Counted from the stretch's first letter, positions 1 through 11,290 are shown. The stretch: DNA of 64,000 nucleotides from Apoderus coryli (GCA_911728435.2 OU452200.1:1550001-1614000), one strand, 5' to 3'. A program made the numbers and translations. Notes: generated by a model from the letters alone, not told the origin.

Positions 1-735
1 CCTCAACATAACATTGGTTCTAGCTCTATCACAATGAAATAATTGATGAATTCTCGAGTTTATTCGCGGAACAGTCAGACGGAATGCCCCAAGCAGCTCA
101 ATACAATCATTAACGCCGTTAAACACTTGATAAACATTGCTTATGCGCGAAAGATCCCGCCTCAATCTGCTCGTTAAATAGCCGTATGGCACACCACGGT
201 CAGGATAACTAGTATCGAACTTAAAACAGAGATACTTTAAAAATTTACGGTGTACTCCTTCACTGTTTTGCTTGTAACAACCATAGCAGGGATACCAGAT
301 CAGAAGATCAGAGTCCACAGCGGAGTAAATCTTCAGATCATCAGCAAAAATCAATCTTTCAGAATTTAAATTCTTTACCAGGTCGTTAATAAAAAGATTG
401 AACAGTAGTGGACCTAGATTCGAACCTCGAGGTACTCCTGGACGCTTCCTAATCAAAACCGAATGATTGATCCTATCGAACGCTTTACTGAACTCGATAT
501 ATATGACGTCAACATGATCTCGAGAATCCAACGCTTCGGATACATACTGCGTGAAAACGGCTAGGTATGTAACAGTCGATGTTCCTGTTACAAATCCGTG
601 CTGGCAGGATTATACAAAACCACCTCTAGCAATTTTGAGACATTGGAAACAATAGAGATCGGCCTGTAGTTCCCTATCTGTGATCTATTGCCAAACTTGA
701 ACACCGAGCAAACGTTAGCAATTTCCAAACCGAGG
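1..735 (-). mobile_element. LINE reverse-transcriptase fragment (jockey-like)
   Basis: Read on the minus strand, this stretch encodes pieces of a non-LTR retrotransposon reverse transcriptase. From high to low coordinate there is a motif like NYRPISIVSNVSKLLE, then QHGFVTGTS, then VDVIYIEFSKAFDRINHS holding the first catalytic Asp. PRGSNLGPLLF and the catalytic IFADDLKIY follow, then the thumb region with FLKYLCFKFD. Reading needs frame changes, and segments are missing between NHS and PRGS and after FADD, so this is a dead copy. It runs off the left edge. The same FADDLKL / FLKYL family recurs at 24.5-25.2, 25.9-27.2, 29.6-30.8, 50.6-51.7 and 53.3-54.6 kb. The clade name is a family-level guess. 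Confidence 0.75.
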
Positions 736-1044
736 GGAAGTGATTGGTTTTAGCTATTCATGACATAAAGTTGTCCCCCCCTCCCAATATTATTATTAAA
801 TTTCGTCAAAAAACGTACATTTTTTCCCTGCCCTACATTCAGACGTTCGACAACGTAAAGGGATTGAAAAAATATTTGAACTCAGTAACGCATAGACTAG
901 AACTGACGACAAAGAAATGTCGAAGTCGTACCTACTCAAAATGATGCGATTCCTGTTTTAATAAATGAAAAACCTGCCTATGTGTTCTGTGTGTCAAATA
1001 CGCCAAATTTCTTTCTAATTCACAAGCTGATTCTGATCACTCAG

Positions 1045-1247
1045 CGGCGCAACGTGGTGCGAGGTTGGCGAGGCAGTGCGGCCCGATTACGGTCCTGGTG
1101 TGTGGCGTGGTGGCATTCAGGTCGCGACGATAGCGACACGGAAGAAGAGAGTCCAAGTGAACAGGGTCAAGGTTACATCACACCAATGTCGTTGGACACA
1201 CCGTTGCAGGGTTCTGTATCGAGGTGTACATCACTAAATGTCATAAG
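1045..1247 (+). CDS. Muscarinic acetylcholine receptor, internal exon (third cytoplasmic loop)
   Basis: Internal exon encoding part of the long third cytoplasmic loop of a G-protein-coupled muscarinic acetylcholine receptor, downstream of TM5. It starts after an AG at 1043-1044 (context CTGATCACTCAG) and ends before GTAAGT at 1248. The frame opens in phase 0 and ends two bases into a codon, which the next exon completes as Arg. Visible features are a Trp/Arg-rich start (SWCVAWWHSGRDDSD), an acidic Ser/Glu stretch and YITPMSLDTPLQ before SRCTSLNVIR; these look like an insect muscarinic loop. TM1-TM5 are not in the window. The acceptor choice is inferred; an earlier AG would lengthen the exon. 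Confidence 0.75.
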
Positions 1248-1916
1248 GTAAGTTCGCTATATTTTTTAGCAACACTTTGTAATTTTTTGACTGCGCTCTT
1301 TAGTTACCTGGAATACAGGGATGTGTCCATGGGCTCCAGAGGGAAGGGGCAATTATAACCTAATTTTTTTGCCTTGTGATTTTTATTTATTTTGTGTCAA
1401 AAATGTGATAAAATAAAGTTTTCTACATCAAAAAGGCATACTTCTTTTTTCTCGAAAAACTTAAAGTTTTTCGAGAAATTCGAGTTTGAAAATTTTAGGA
1501 CAAAACTGGTCCTTAGTACAAAGCATTAATAAAATTTTGGAAAACTTTACGTTAGCAAATCGTATTTCAATATGTTTACCAGTGGCGGCTCGTCAATAGA
1601 TAGAAGGCGGCCGGGGTAGGTGCCTAAGCTCAACGTAAACACGTTCCTACGTAATAGCACACATATTATTTCAATAGGTATTATATAAAAGTTCTCAATC
1701 ACCACTAGTTTTTTCTGTATATTTATTTAAGTATATTCAAGAAAAAGTACAACCTTGTATATTTGACATCTTTAGATTCTCTGGAATAAATAACGATAAC
1801 TTTCATAAGAACTCCCAATTCGAATTTTGTGTAATTTACTAAATTAAAATAATTATTAGGAAATGATTGACATGAATATACCCTATGTAATAATAGTACA
1901 GTTTCGGCCATTTTAG
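1248..1916 (+). other. Receptor intron, no other gene seen
   Basis: Intron between two receptor exons, with GT at 1248 and AG at 1915-1916. It is AT-rich. CAGTGGCGGCTCGTC near 1574 resembles the terminal bases of some insect DNA transposons, but I found no partner end. Nothing else could be supported. Confidence 0.6.
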
Positions 1917-2189
1917 GGATCCGTATTCTGGCCACCAACGTGAAGTGGCCAACATGACACCAACTCGACTTACACCACGTGACAGTCGAAGTTTACCAAT
2001 GGCTAATCGATTAGCCGCACGATCCACATCCACAGATACTGTGTACACAATTTTGATCCGGTTACCGGGCGATCCACGTGATGGTCCACAAACTACTGAA
2101 ACGCCCTCTATAAAGATGATACCGGAAAGTCATATGGAGAATGACTATAAATACAGTAACTCCAATAATGCCAATCATCATCTCAATCG
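1917..2189 (+). CDS. Muscarinic acetylcholine receptor, internal exon (third cytoplasmic loop)
   Basis: Second receptor exon in the window, still within the third cytoplasmic loop. The acceptor is CGGCCATTTTAG and the donor is AATCG|GTAAGT at 2190. Its first base completes the Arg codon left open by the previous exon. It reads DPYSGHQREVANMTPTRL, then SRSLPMANR, and near the middle STSTDTVYTILIRLPGDP, a block I associate with insect muscarinic receptors. The tail is Asn/Ser-rich (SNSNNANHHLNR). It again ends two bases into an Arg codon (CG|N), so both junctions here are of the same phase. The ATG at 1945 is an internal Met. Confidence 0.85.
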
Positions 2190-4124
2190 GTAAGTGAAAA
2201 TGAGGAACTTTGGGAGCTTAAATTTGCAAACTAAACGACTTTTCACAAAATTCGTTATTCATTTATTTTATAATATCCAACACATAATTTTTGGGGTTAT
2301 CAAACTTCACTGTTTTGCTCTTAACTGTCTCTACTGTCACTTGTCCGACTGTCAACTGTATGTACATCGTTGACAGACTACCGGGTGTGCGTTTTAGAGA
2401 TGGAAAAATATAAACTACCTTCGTCTACTATAATACTGCAATTTGTTAGAGCGATTCAGTGTTTTTTTTTGTTAGAACCTTACACACTAATCTCTTCTAT
2501 ATATTAGGGATGAGCGTATCGATAGTACTCGTACATTCGTTACTCGAATATCTATATTTCTTAAAACTATCATCACTGTTCACACTTATATAGGATTCCT
2601 CATAATAGACTACCCATTTTAATATTTGAATTAAATTTTTTTTAGTTAACAAAACAACCTTTTTATTTTACTAAATTACAGCTAACTCTTTGGGATTTAT
2701 GATAAGTTATAAATATTTGGCTAATTTAATTCTAACTTTTGAAAATCACGTCTTGTAAATGACCTCCAACAACTTCAACACATTTTTCAATATTAGATAA
2801 AAAGTAGTTCATTAACGGCGTAGCAAACCTTCGTCTATTCCTTCAACTTCTTCACGAATTTTGACTTTCAGTTCCTCGATTGCACCTGGACGACTCGCAA
2901 GCACTTAGCTTGTCCCCACAGGAAAAAATCGGGTGCCGTTAAGTCGGGGGAGCTCGAAGCCCAGGCAAATATCTCTGAATCGAGAAATGAGTCGGCCATT
3001 AAACATGTCTCGCAGGACCCTCATTGAGTTTCTGGCGGTATGAGCTGTTGTTCCATCTTGTTGGAATAGTAAGGCATTGTTTAGTAATCCTCGTTTATTT
3101 AATTCTGGAATGAGGAATGTCTCTAGCAAAAAAATAAGGGCCAATAGTACCAAAAGATCCTACTCCACACCACACAACAACTTTTGGATTATGCGGAGGT
3201 TCTGTGTAAAGTTTTCACGAGGATTTTCATTTGACCAGTATCTAAAATTCTGTTTATTGACCATGCCGTTCAAATAAAAATTTGCTTTGTCAGTCATTAG
3301 GAGACTGTGAATTGATGTAAATCCAAAAATTCTTGCCAAAATGCTAACCTTGCTTTTTTATATTGATTGCTAAGGTGCTGTTCCATTTGGTATTTATAGG
3401 GATGAAATTTTAAATCCCGTTGAAGAATTCGATCTAAGCTTCCCTTCGATATTCCTAGGTTTGTCGATTAGCGTACCTTTTAGGACTTCTCGTAAATGCA
3501 ATTCTAACTCGTTGAATATTTTCTGGTGTACGACTGTTCTTCAAATTTTGTACAGAACCATTTTCACGCCAATGACGAACCCATAACCAATGAAGTTGCA
3601 CGTAATTATTAATTTAAAATTTATTTGTGCCAGGCGCCTACTTGATTAATAATTTACTTAAATCCCAAAGACCACAGAAGATAATCCCACAGAGAACAAC
3701 CTATTTGCATGTCGTTTGGCTAGCTTTGACCGCTTTTCATGGTCTTTGGGCAGAAACCGGTAATGAGATAAATTGCTAGTAAATAAAACTTTGTGTTCAA
3801 GACTTGTTTGCTGATTTCTGGGATCTGAACTAAACAGGCAACTCTTGCAAAATGAAGTATTTCATCAAAACGATATATATCGAATCGTCATGGTATCCTT
3901 AGAATCTGCTGTCTATACGATGACCACTATCTATATTTTGAGGCATCTTCTTCCGACTACGTTGTCCATGTAAAAAGGAATCATTGGGTGCCAAATCAGG
4001 TCTGCACGGCAGATGACCCATCAGTTCGACTTTTTGCCCATTGTTTGACGAGAATAAACTTTCCAGCTGCCATCTAAGAACAATAAGTTCCCCTCGTAAG
4101 TAAATTAAAATAATTTTGTTATAG
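2190..4124 (+). other. Receptor intron containing a mariner remnant
   Basis: Intron between the last two receptor exons, from GTAAGT at 2190 to TTTTGTTATAG ending at 4124. It contains the antisense mariner remnant annotated at 2690-3610. The parts outside that (2190-2690 and 3610-4124) are AT-rich and show nothing I can identify. Confidence 0.7.
2690..3610 (-). mobile_element. Degenerate Tc1/mariner transposase inside receptor intron
   Basis: On the minus strand this encodes a broken DDE transposase of the Tc1/mariner superfamily. From high to low coordinate there is a helix-turn-helix linker (RHWRENGSVQNLKNSRTPEN), then DRILQRDLKFHPYKYQMEQ and KARLAFWQEFLDL. The core follows with LLFQQDGTTAHTARNSMRVL, carrying the second catalytic Asp, and near the low end a remnant of the LTAPDFFLWG-type third motif, read as ELPRLNGTRFFPVG because of a frameshift. 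Several frameshifts and stops show that it is inactive. It lies antisense to the receptor gene. Terminal inverted repeats were not located. Confidence 0.75.
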
Positions 4125-4545
4125 GCGGCCGTCAGCTATGCCGGACATCCGAATTCCTCTCAACGCTAAAGGCATTCCCAAGCACATGGCTGGACAAAAC
4201 ATGTTGCCGAACGCAGCTAAACATCCCGTAAAGAAAAAAAAGAAAACGCAAGAGAAGAAAGCTGATCGGAAAGCTGCGAAAACACTGTCAGCAATTCTTC
4301 TAACGTTCATCATCACCTGGACACCATACAACATTCTGGTGCTATTGAAACCGACGACGGACGCAAGGATCCCGCAAGTGTTGTGGGATTTCTTCTACTA
4401 TTTGTGCTACATTAATTCAACAATAAATCCAATGTGTTATGCGTTGTGTAATGCCAGTTTCCGTAGAACATATTTGAGGATTTTACAGTGTAAATGGCAT
4501 TCGAGAAATCGACAGGGTGTGAATAGAGGTTTCTACAATAACTGA
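4125..4545 (+). CDS. Muscarinic acetylcholine receptor, last coding exon (TM6, TM7, C-tail)
   Basis: Terminal exon of the receptor. After an AG at 4123-4124 the first base completes the CG|G Arg codon of the preceding exon; TGA is at 4543-4545. It encodes the end of the third cytoplasmic loop with a KKKKKTQEKKADRKAAKTL basic segment, then TM6 (LSAILLTFIITWTPYNILVL) with the aminergic WTPYN motif. A short third outer loop (KPTTDARIPQVLW) is followed by TM7 (FFYYLCYINSTINPMCYALC) with the NPxxY-class NPMCY. The C-tail contains ILQCKWHSRNRQ. The outer loop lacks the Cys pair that vertebrate muscarinic receptors have there. Subtype (insect A or B) is not certain. The Met at 4138 is internal. Confidence 0.93.
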
Positions 4546-5044
4546 TTTAATTAAACGTACTGGTGTGGCGACTGCTGTATATAGAAAAATGTGTAAGAAA
4601 TATTATTCGTAAGTAGTTTTAATCCTATTTCATTCATTCAAATCGGTGAAATAATGAACGCTTGACTTTGTAACACTGTTGTTTTTCTTCCTAATACAGA
4701 GCAGCTCTTCCCTAATTATTACTGGCATCATCATTATCAAAAATCTGTAGGAGCCATCGAGGAAGATATGTAATGATTCCGTTCAAAGGAGCTCCATTAA
4801 AATTAAGTTAAGGGTGGTTGATGCCGTGCGATCTGAAGATCTATTGCGTTCCCTTTGAAATTTGTTTGATCCACCAGCAGAGCTCTCATTAACTCCATTA
4901 ATGATCAACCTATTCTATTTAAGACATGGATCAGTGGATTTCTGGTACGATATTCTCCTGATCATCCTTTTTATCCTCCTGATCATCTTTTTCATCCTAC
5001 TGTAATCAAATGTAAAGGATTTTTTTGTTATAGACAGACAAATC
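4546..5044 (+). other. Receptor 3' flank
   Basis: Probably the 3' untranslated region and flank of the receptor. Near 4960-5005 there is a short imperfect duplication (CTCCTGATCATC and similar). No clear polyadenylation signal or other gene was identified. Confidence 0.4.
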
Positions 5045-5325
5045 TTTATTTATTCTTACAAATCAATTTCCCCGCCTCCAAAGAAATCTCCTTCTGATGT
5101 AATAAACTTATGCCAACTCTTTTTCCAATTCCTGAAACGCCCTCTTCCAGGATGGCCTTCAATACCTTCTTCGATTCCGCTTTTATCTCCTCAATGGACT
5201 CAATAGTGTGTGTTTCATTTTCATTTTACTGAATATATTCAGAAGTCACACGAGGCTAAATCAGGTGAATACTTTGGTTGTCGAACGATATGCGAATGAG
5301 AATAGTCTCGCAGCACCAATGTAGT
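5045..5325 (-). mobile_element. Mariner transposase C-terminal fragment
   Basis: The minus strand encodes the end of a mariner transposase: a remnant of the third catalytic motif (PKYSPDLASCDF), then TIESIEEIKAESKKVLKAIL. After a one-base frame change comes NWKKSWHKFITSEGDFFGGG and a stop. The pattern WKK-WHK-I-SEGD-F is the usual C-terminus of this family and recurs at 52.5 kb. Stops between the motifs mark it as dead. A plus-strand piece of another mariner lineage lies next to it. Confidence 0.7.
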
Positions 5326-5559
5326 GTGAGATGGCGTGATGCCAAATCCAAGAATTCTATTCTATTCTAGCACTCTGGCTTCTTGAGGCGAACAGTTTCA
5401 CGCAAGCTACGCAGACGGGTTGCTGTTTATGTATTGAGAAGTGGCATCCCTGGTATTGCCCAGTGAAATCTGTCACTGCCATCTTAAAGTTTGACATTTT
5501 TGCTGCAATATTTGTGATATTTACACTAAGTTGAAAAATTCATTTCGGTCAAAAAATGG

Positions 5560-5765
5560 AAGGCGCGTGGATTTACGCCTATGATCCAGAAAGAAAAGAC
5601 CAATCGGCACTTCCCGAAGCGTTATAAACGAAATGGTGGCATGTTTCTTCACCAAAATCGGTCATGTCGCACCCCTGGGTCTAGGAAATCCGAAGACCGT
5701 TTACTCAGCGTGGTATACAACCATTTGTTTGCCCAAAGTTTGAGGTAAGGACTTCATAATGCACC
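5560..5765 (+). mobile_element. Mariner transposase core fragment (second lineage)
   Basis: The plus strand encodes a piece of a different mariner lineage: TWIYAYDPERKDQSALP, then in shifted frames KMVACFF-like and VYSAWYTTICLP-like segments around 5630-5735. In relatives these lie between the first and second catalytic Asp. Stops and frame changes make it non-functional. The C-terminus of a similar lineage lies near 47.3 kb. Confidence 0.6.
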
Positions 5766-5894
5766 ACATCATCATGAGCGAAGAAAACTGTCAACATTGA
5801 TTTGTTTCACGTTCATGTTCATCAGTATTAACTGATTTTTGGTTTTGGACGTGTTGGATGTGGTTGGGTTTGGTCTCGATAGAACCTGCTGGAA

Positions 5895-7230
5895 CATTGT
5901 GAATAAATAAATAAATAAATAATCTTTATTGACTACGTTTTGTACAAAACAATTGCAGTACGTCAAAAATGTAGAACTTCTTTGGAATATTCTTCCACAG
6001 AATAAAAAGCATGCTTGAGCAAGTATGATTTTATAGTTCTTTTGAACATTTCTGAACTGTACTCCCGGACCCAACGAGGAAGTGCATTATACAACCGAAT
6101 CTATAGGGAATTCTTTGCAGACTTAGTTAATCTCCATCGCCGAGCCCGTACCAAGTCCGCAGATCTCGTACTATACTCATGACAAGTTGAGTTAATACAC
6201 AAATCGGGCTTACATCTGTGAATCTTAAGCAGTTGATAATACATATATAAAGACGGGAGAGGCATTATATTGAGAGATTTGAAAATGGGCTTGCAATGCT
6301 CCAGATATCCAGCATTTGCCAGAATGCGAACCACCTTTTTTTGCACTCTAAATATTTGCATAGCCGATGACGAGTTACCCCAGAGACTCACTCCATAAGC
6401 AATATGAGAATGGAACAGTGAGAAATAAACAGTTCTCAGAGCTTGCTGACTCAAACAATGTCTGAGCCTCCTAATAACGTAAATACTAGAAGACAACTTA
6501 CCCCTGAGAAAATAAACGTGCGACGCCCAGCAAAGCGCATCATCAACAATAATCCCCAACAGGTTGGCTGTTCGTCCCCGAGCATGACCACTAGCACTAG
6601 AAAATGTAAGTCTCTGGGTCTTATCAATATTTAGTTTCAGCAGATTACTAGTGAACCAGCCATTCGCAACTCCCTCAAGGTGCCCCGCCCGACCTTCGAG
6701 CTGTGAAACACTGCTCCCATAACACACCAAAGAGGTATCATCAGCATAAAGAGTGACCCTTCCAGGATTCAAATAACTATATAGGTCGTTAATATAAACG
6801 ACAAAGAGCAACTGACCCAACACAGAGCCATGGGGCACTCCACTCGTTAATACCCTCACCTCAGACAGCTCCGACCGAAGAGCCACTGTCTGTCTTCTGC
6901 CAGTCAGGTACGACTGCAGCGGCTGCAACGAGAGTCCCCGCACACCATATCGAGAAAGCTTGGTCAGAAGAACTTCATGAGACACACAGTCAAAGGCCTT
7001 GCTCAGATCACATAAGGTGAGATTAATAAATTCACATCTCTCCAGGCCCTCGATTATGTCAGACACCACACGAGCCACCGCCTGAACTGTCGACCGACCA
7101 CCCCTGAAACCAAACTGTCCAGGACACAAAAGGTTATTCGCTTCCAAAAAAAGAAGTTAGATTTTGTTTTAATATAATCTCAAAAATTTTTCCAAATATA
7201 GGAACTATAGAAATCGGTCGGTAATCAGAA
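5895..7230 (-). mobile_element. LINE, near-complete reverse transcriptase ORF with microsatellite tail
   Basis: Long open reverse-transcriptase frame on the minus strand, 7147-6101. At the 5' side, before a frameshift near 7147, DYRPISIVPIFGKIFE is readable. Then come FGFRGGRST, LCDLSKAFDCVSHEVL (first Asp), SGVPHGSVLGQ (His where Gln is usual), LYADDTSLVCYG (catalytic YADD) and LLGIIVDDALCW. The thumb and C-terminal region reads RVQKKVVRILANAGY. After the stop the C-terminus continues in another frame (RWVREYSSEMFKR), and the copy ends in an (AAAT)n tail at 5903-5925. The endonuclease domain is missing, so it is 5'-truncated. The first codon of the open frame is not an ATG and is not a real start. 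Confidence 0.88.
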
Positions 7231-8079
7231 TGTTTTAGCAGCAGCAGAAATTTCATTCCGAAAACACAATAAAATACAATTCCATTGCGCAACAGAAACT
7301 TGAGAGAGTGAGGAAATTTAGCCCTTTGATTGGAATAGTTTTGTCAGGGGTTTGGAAACATGTTGTATGAGTTTGGTCGATGTTTCAGAGTATCGTTTTC
7401 ACTTACATACTCAAAGAACTATCGAGCTTGTCACAGTGCATTATTGTTGTAACCATTGCCACATTTGCAGTATTCACCTCCTGGTTATATAGGATGGTCC
7501 CTAAGTAATAGGGTTTCTGAGATATGGCCGGTGGCTACCCTTCTTGAATGAACCTCTACAGAGGAAGAGTTTTGATTTGATACTATAAATTGTATTATGA
7601 AGTAGAGCAACAGTGATTTTTAATTAATTTCAATGTTTATGATCCCCGTTTAATTTTGAAGGAATAGCAGGAACACCAGTACGATTCCTCACGAATTTAC
7701 AATTTCTGTATGTTTTTCAATTGTATTTTCTCTTTAACAACTAATAATATAGAGATAACAGTTCATTCAACATAACACGCAGTCTGCATTTGAAGCTATA
7801 CTGACCTAACAGAATTGAAAATTCATACAAAAATCCCTTCCAAACTAAACGATAAAAGACGTGTTTTACCAAGACCAATTTCATAGTTCACTTGTGGTGC
7901 TTTATAACCAGCAAGGGCATGCAAAGGCAACTCTTTCCTTATACCTGAGATACCACTGTACAGTGTGTAACTTCAAATATTCATTGAATTAAGATAACAT
8001 GAAGGGTTTGGTGCCGCCTTTTTGCCTATGACTTAACGTAACTTAAGTATACGTAAGGATTTCTGGAATTCACTTATAT
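7231..8079. other. No feature seen
   Basis: AT-rich stretch with no convincing coding signal, inverted repeat or RNA gene. Confidence 0.5.
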
Positions 8080-8250
8080 TGAGGTAGGTACGTTCAAAAT
8101 AAGTGTGTCTGCCCGGACCCTCCACTGGGTCGATATATTCCGCCGTCTCTTGATCCTCCACGCACAATCAGCATTCGGAACTTTCCAAAAGGTCCAACCT
8201 CGAGAAATGAGGATTCAAATGACAGTATTGTCCCATCAGGCAGCGCAAAT
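8080..8250 (-). mobile_element. Possible LINE C-terminal (post-RT) fragment
   Basis: Minus-strand reading gives CLMGQYCHLNPHFSRLDL followed by LESSECxLCVEDQETAEYI. This resembles the C-terminal segment of R1/jockey-type LINEs, where a G-H/Y-C-LN-H pattern precedes a Cys-x2-Cys, E-T-E zinc-knuckle-like motif. It is short and has an internal stop, and no RT is attached. Call is tentative. Confidence 0.45.
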
Positions 8251-8988
8251 ATAATCATAATAGTAGATAATTGGCTTTAGATGCCTGTTGTAGGGTGCCT
8301 TGGTAATATCATCCCTAATATACTGTAAAAATAGTTGAAATAGATCTCTGGACAGCTGAAAGTATTCCCTTTGGTCATCGAAGCAGAGCAGAGCGAGTAT
8401 AGAGTCATCTCAAAATTTTAACAACTGAAAATAGTGTCACTTATGATGGCTAACTTGGCAAAGTTGCATAAATCCGAAAATAATGAAAGATACGCAAAGT
8501 TAAAGGAGGTTAGGAAAGAATCCTTTGTAACCTTTTGCATAAGGCGCTCACGATACATTTAAAATAAAAATATTAGGGATGGACGTTGTCTATGTATTAT
8601 TTATCTGAATATGTTCCCTGAACCACCTTATTATATAAGGAAGAACGATCAACAAAATATGAAATTACATTTCCAAAAAAAAAATATTCAATAAAGCAAA
8701 CGAAATATTATTTATTATAGCAGTTATCGGCCAAGATGATTTCAGGATTCGTTTAGCTTAGGAGCAACTAAATTTAATACGAACACGTTTTGACGCTTCA
8801 CCAAATCACGAATTTAAATTTTGGATGCTAACAATGTTTGCAAAACGCGTAAGTACGTGTTTTGGTGAAGTGCTGAAAGGTGTTTCAATTTTTACTGTAC
8901 GCCAAACGCTCTAGAAGTTAGTAGAGAACTCGAAAGTCCTGGAGACGCCGGCGCCGTTGGTCGGTAACATAGATATGAACAAAATACA
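8251..8988. other. No feature seen
   Basis: AT-rich; no gene, RNA or repeat could be supported. Confidence 0.5.
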
Positions 8989-9086
8989 AGTAGGGAAGAA
9001 AGACCGATCCTGAGTCGTCCCCACTACCATATCCTTCAAGGTCAAGCAGTATGGAGGGCCTTAGGGATTGGCCTTTCTTCCCTACT
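8989..9086. repeat. Short inverted-repeat element (MITE-like hairpin)
   Basis: The arms AGTAGGGAAGAAAGACCGATCC (8989-9010, given in two parts: AGTAGGGAAGAAAG and ACCGATCC) and its near-complement at 9065-9086 (GGATTGGCC, TTTCTTCCCTACT) differ at about two positions. They enclose 54 bases. This fits a tiny non-autonomous DNA element or a stable hairpin. No target-site duplication was established. Confidence 0.6.
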
Positions 9087-9499
9087 AATACACGTTGATA
9101 AAATATTAATAATTTACATAAAACCATTCCTCAAACCAACGACTCTTTCTAGGTGTTTTTATATTTGTAATAATAATGATAGCTAATAATATTGATAAAT
9201 TAATAAATAAATTAAAAGACAAACTTTGTAAAATAAAGCTCAATCCGTGTTCTAAAAAAAATAAATTGTGCGTATGATGAACTGATGTAACAATAAGAAA
9301 CTTGTAAAATATTATCGGTGTATTCTTTTTATTTATAGAAACACAAATTAAGCTTCCCAAACGCAAGCACTTCATTGTGTCAAAGCACCAACTTCGATGG
9401 GTCTCAAGTGTAACATTTTCCCCAACAACTTTATCTCAAAATATGATTTCGGCACTTTCGATGTTATGACGTCTTCATTTGACATACATGGTCTTCCAG
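9087..9499. other. No feature seen
   Basis: AT-rich; short open frames only, none recognised. Confidence 0.45.
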
Positions 9500-11290
9500 A
9501 CACGAGTTAATCGGGTGGATTTGGCCAACACTTGACCGGGTGATGAAACATGTTTTTTTGGTACTGCAAAGCATAATTTCTGCATCTAAAAGGTTTATTC
9601 AGAATTTATTGTATTGCTGCTCTGAAGAAATTAAAAATTCCTTTCTAATCCCTAGATGAATTCTGGTGTTGTGGCACTTTATGCACGTCCATTTCGTCAA
9701 TCATCTTCAACCCTTGTACGAGCACGTCCATTCTGTGAATTGTTACAAAAGAAGGAACAGATTCCTTTAGTAATTCGCCCATCAACGTTTCAAACGAAAC
9801 AATGAGAAAGCACATATTTTTTGAGAGTTAGAGAACGACCTCATCATTTGAAGAAGAGGTGGTTGTCATTCAAAATTGAACTACAAATTAGTTGAACACC
9901 CAGCCTGTTCATAGCAACTTTTTTCGCACAAACATTTGTAAATTGGGTTTGACTCAATTGGCACAGCAGCAGCCCGAAACAACGACAGAGAGAACTGCGT
10001 CTTCCTTTGACCTAAGACGCTTTCCAGGGTTTTTTCAGGTCTGGAAACAGATAATAATCAGAGGGAGTCAAATCTTGAGAATCGGTTTGATTTGACAAAC
10101 ACTTTTGCTTTTTTTTTTGTACTACAAACCAGATCTTTTTTACGTTTTTTACATCCGACACATCTAGATGATTATTCAGACTTGTTTTTCCATTCTGAAG
10201 AATGTAGATCCGGAAAATTCCTTTCTGATCTCAAAAAACTGTTGCCAACAACTTCCTTGCACGGAGAACTGTCTTTACCTACTTTTGAACACTTCCACCA
10301 GCTTCAACCCATAGTTTGACTGTTTTGGCTCAGGTTTCATTAACAGTGATGACATGAGAGATTAATCTTTCAAATCCGTTTATAGGCAACTATTCAAATG
10401 CGAACCCCATTATCTAATAAAGCATATCATGAAGTTGCTGAATGATTTCTGGTGTTGCAATTTTTGCACGTTCATTTCGTGAATCGTCTTCAACCTTAGA
10501 CAACTACGTTGACCTGTAAAATCCATCGGTAAACAGTTGCAGAAGAAGGAATAGATAACTTCAAGTAATTGGCTCATAAACCTTCCAAAAGAAAGAAGGA
10601 ACAGACATATTTTTCAATTGTAACAAAAGCTAATAGCTTATTAGAGAACGACCTCATTTGAAGAAGAGGAAGAAAGTGATCCTGTTCATACTTCGGTGGT
10701 TATCATTCAAAATTCATCAACTGAACTACTAATATTTACAATTTCTTGCGATCAGGTCCATAGCCACGAGCATTTGTAAATTCGAATTGACTCAATTCGC
10801 AGAGCAGCAGCCCGAAGAAATGACGTACAACGCTTTCGAGACAGGAGTTTCTTGAGCTCTGAAAACAGATAATATAGTCAGCTTTTTTGTACTCCAAATC
10901 ATCTAGAGGGTTACTCAGAACTCTTTTGTTATTCTGAAGAAAGTGGATCACGAAAATTCCTTTGTGATTTCAAAAAACTGCTGCCAAAAATTTTACCTTC
11001 TTTAGAACATTTCCAACAACTTCAACTCATGGTTTATAATATTGAATTCAAGTTTAATTAACAGTTATGACATGAGAAAAGATTGAGAAGTATCTTCTGT
11101 TTTGCGTATAGTCAACTGTTCAAATGGGAAACCCATTTTGCTGATCATCTAATAAACCATATCATGAAGTTGGTGCATTTTTTTTTTGATGAATCGTGTT
11201 CAACCCTTGTAAAAAGGAAAATAGCTTATGACCACATTTGAAGATCCATTAGCAACGCACTTGCTCACATGTCCGTTGTTGGAATTCAAA
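9500..11290 (-). mobile_element. Diverged tandem duplications of a mariner transposase remnant
   Basis: About two and a half diverged copies of a roughly 0.75-kb unit follow one another. Anchor sequences recur in order: TTCTGGTGTTG (9664, 10448), GAACGACCTCAT (9834, 10645), GACTCAATTGGCACAGCAGC (9950) with its counterpart at 10789, ATTCTGAAGAA (10192, 10932) and ATCATGAAGTTG (10428, 11162). On the minus strand one unit encodes DSQDLTPSDYYLFPDLKKPW, the third catalytic region of a mariner transposase, at 10077-10018, with FWDQKGI upstream. The other encodes the related DYIICFQSS at 10880. All units are riddled with stops. The internal tandem arrangement is unusual for mariner debris. Confidence 0.65.

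Noticed and set aside
4138..4140. ATG as start of a separate 135-residue protein
   Set aside because: The frame continues upstream to a splice acceptor and joins the previous exon in phase, so the Met is internal.
4119..4334. Minus-strand open frame opposite the receptor exon
   Set aside because: Shadow of the conserved TM6 exon on the plus strand.
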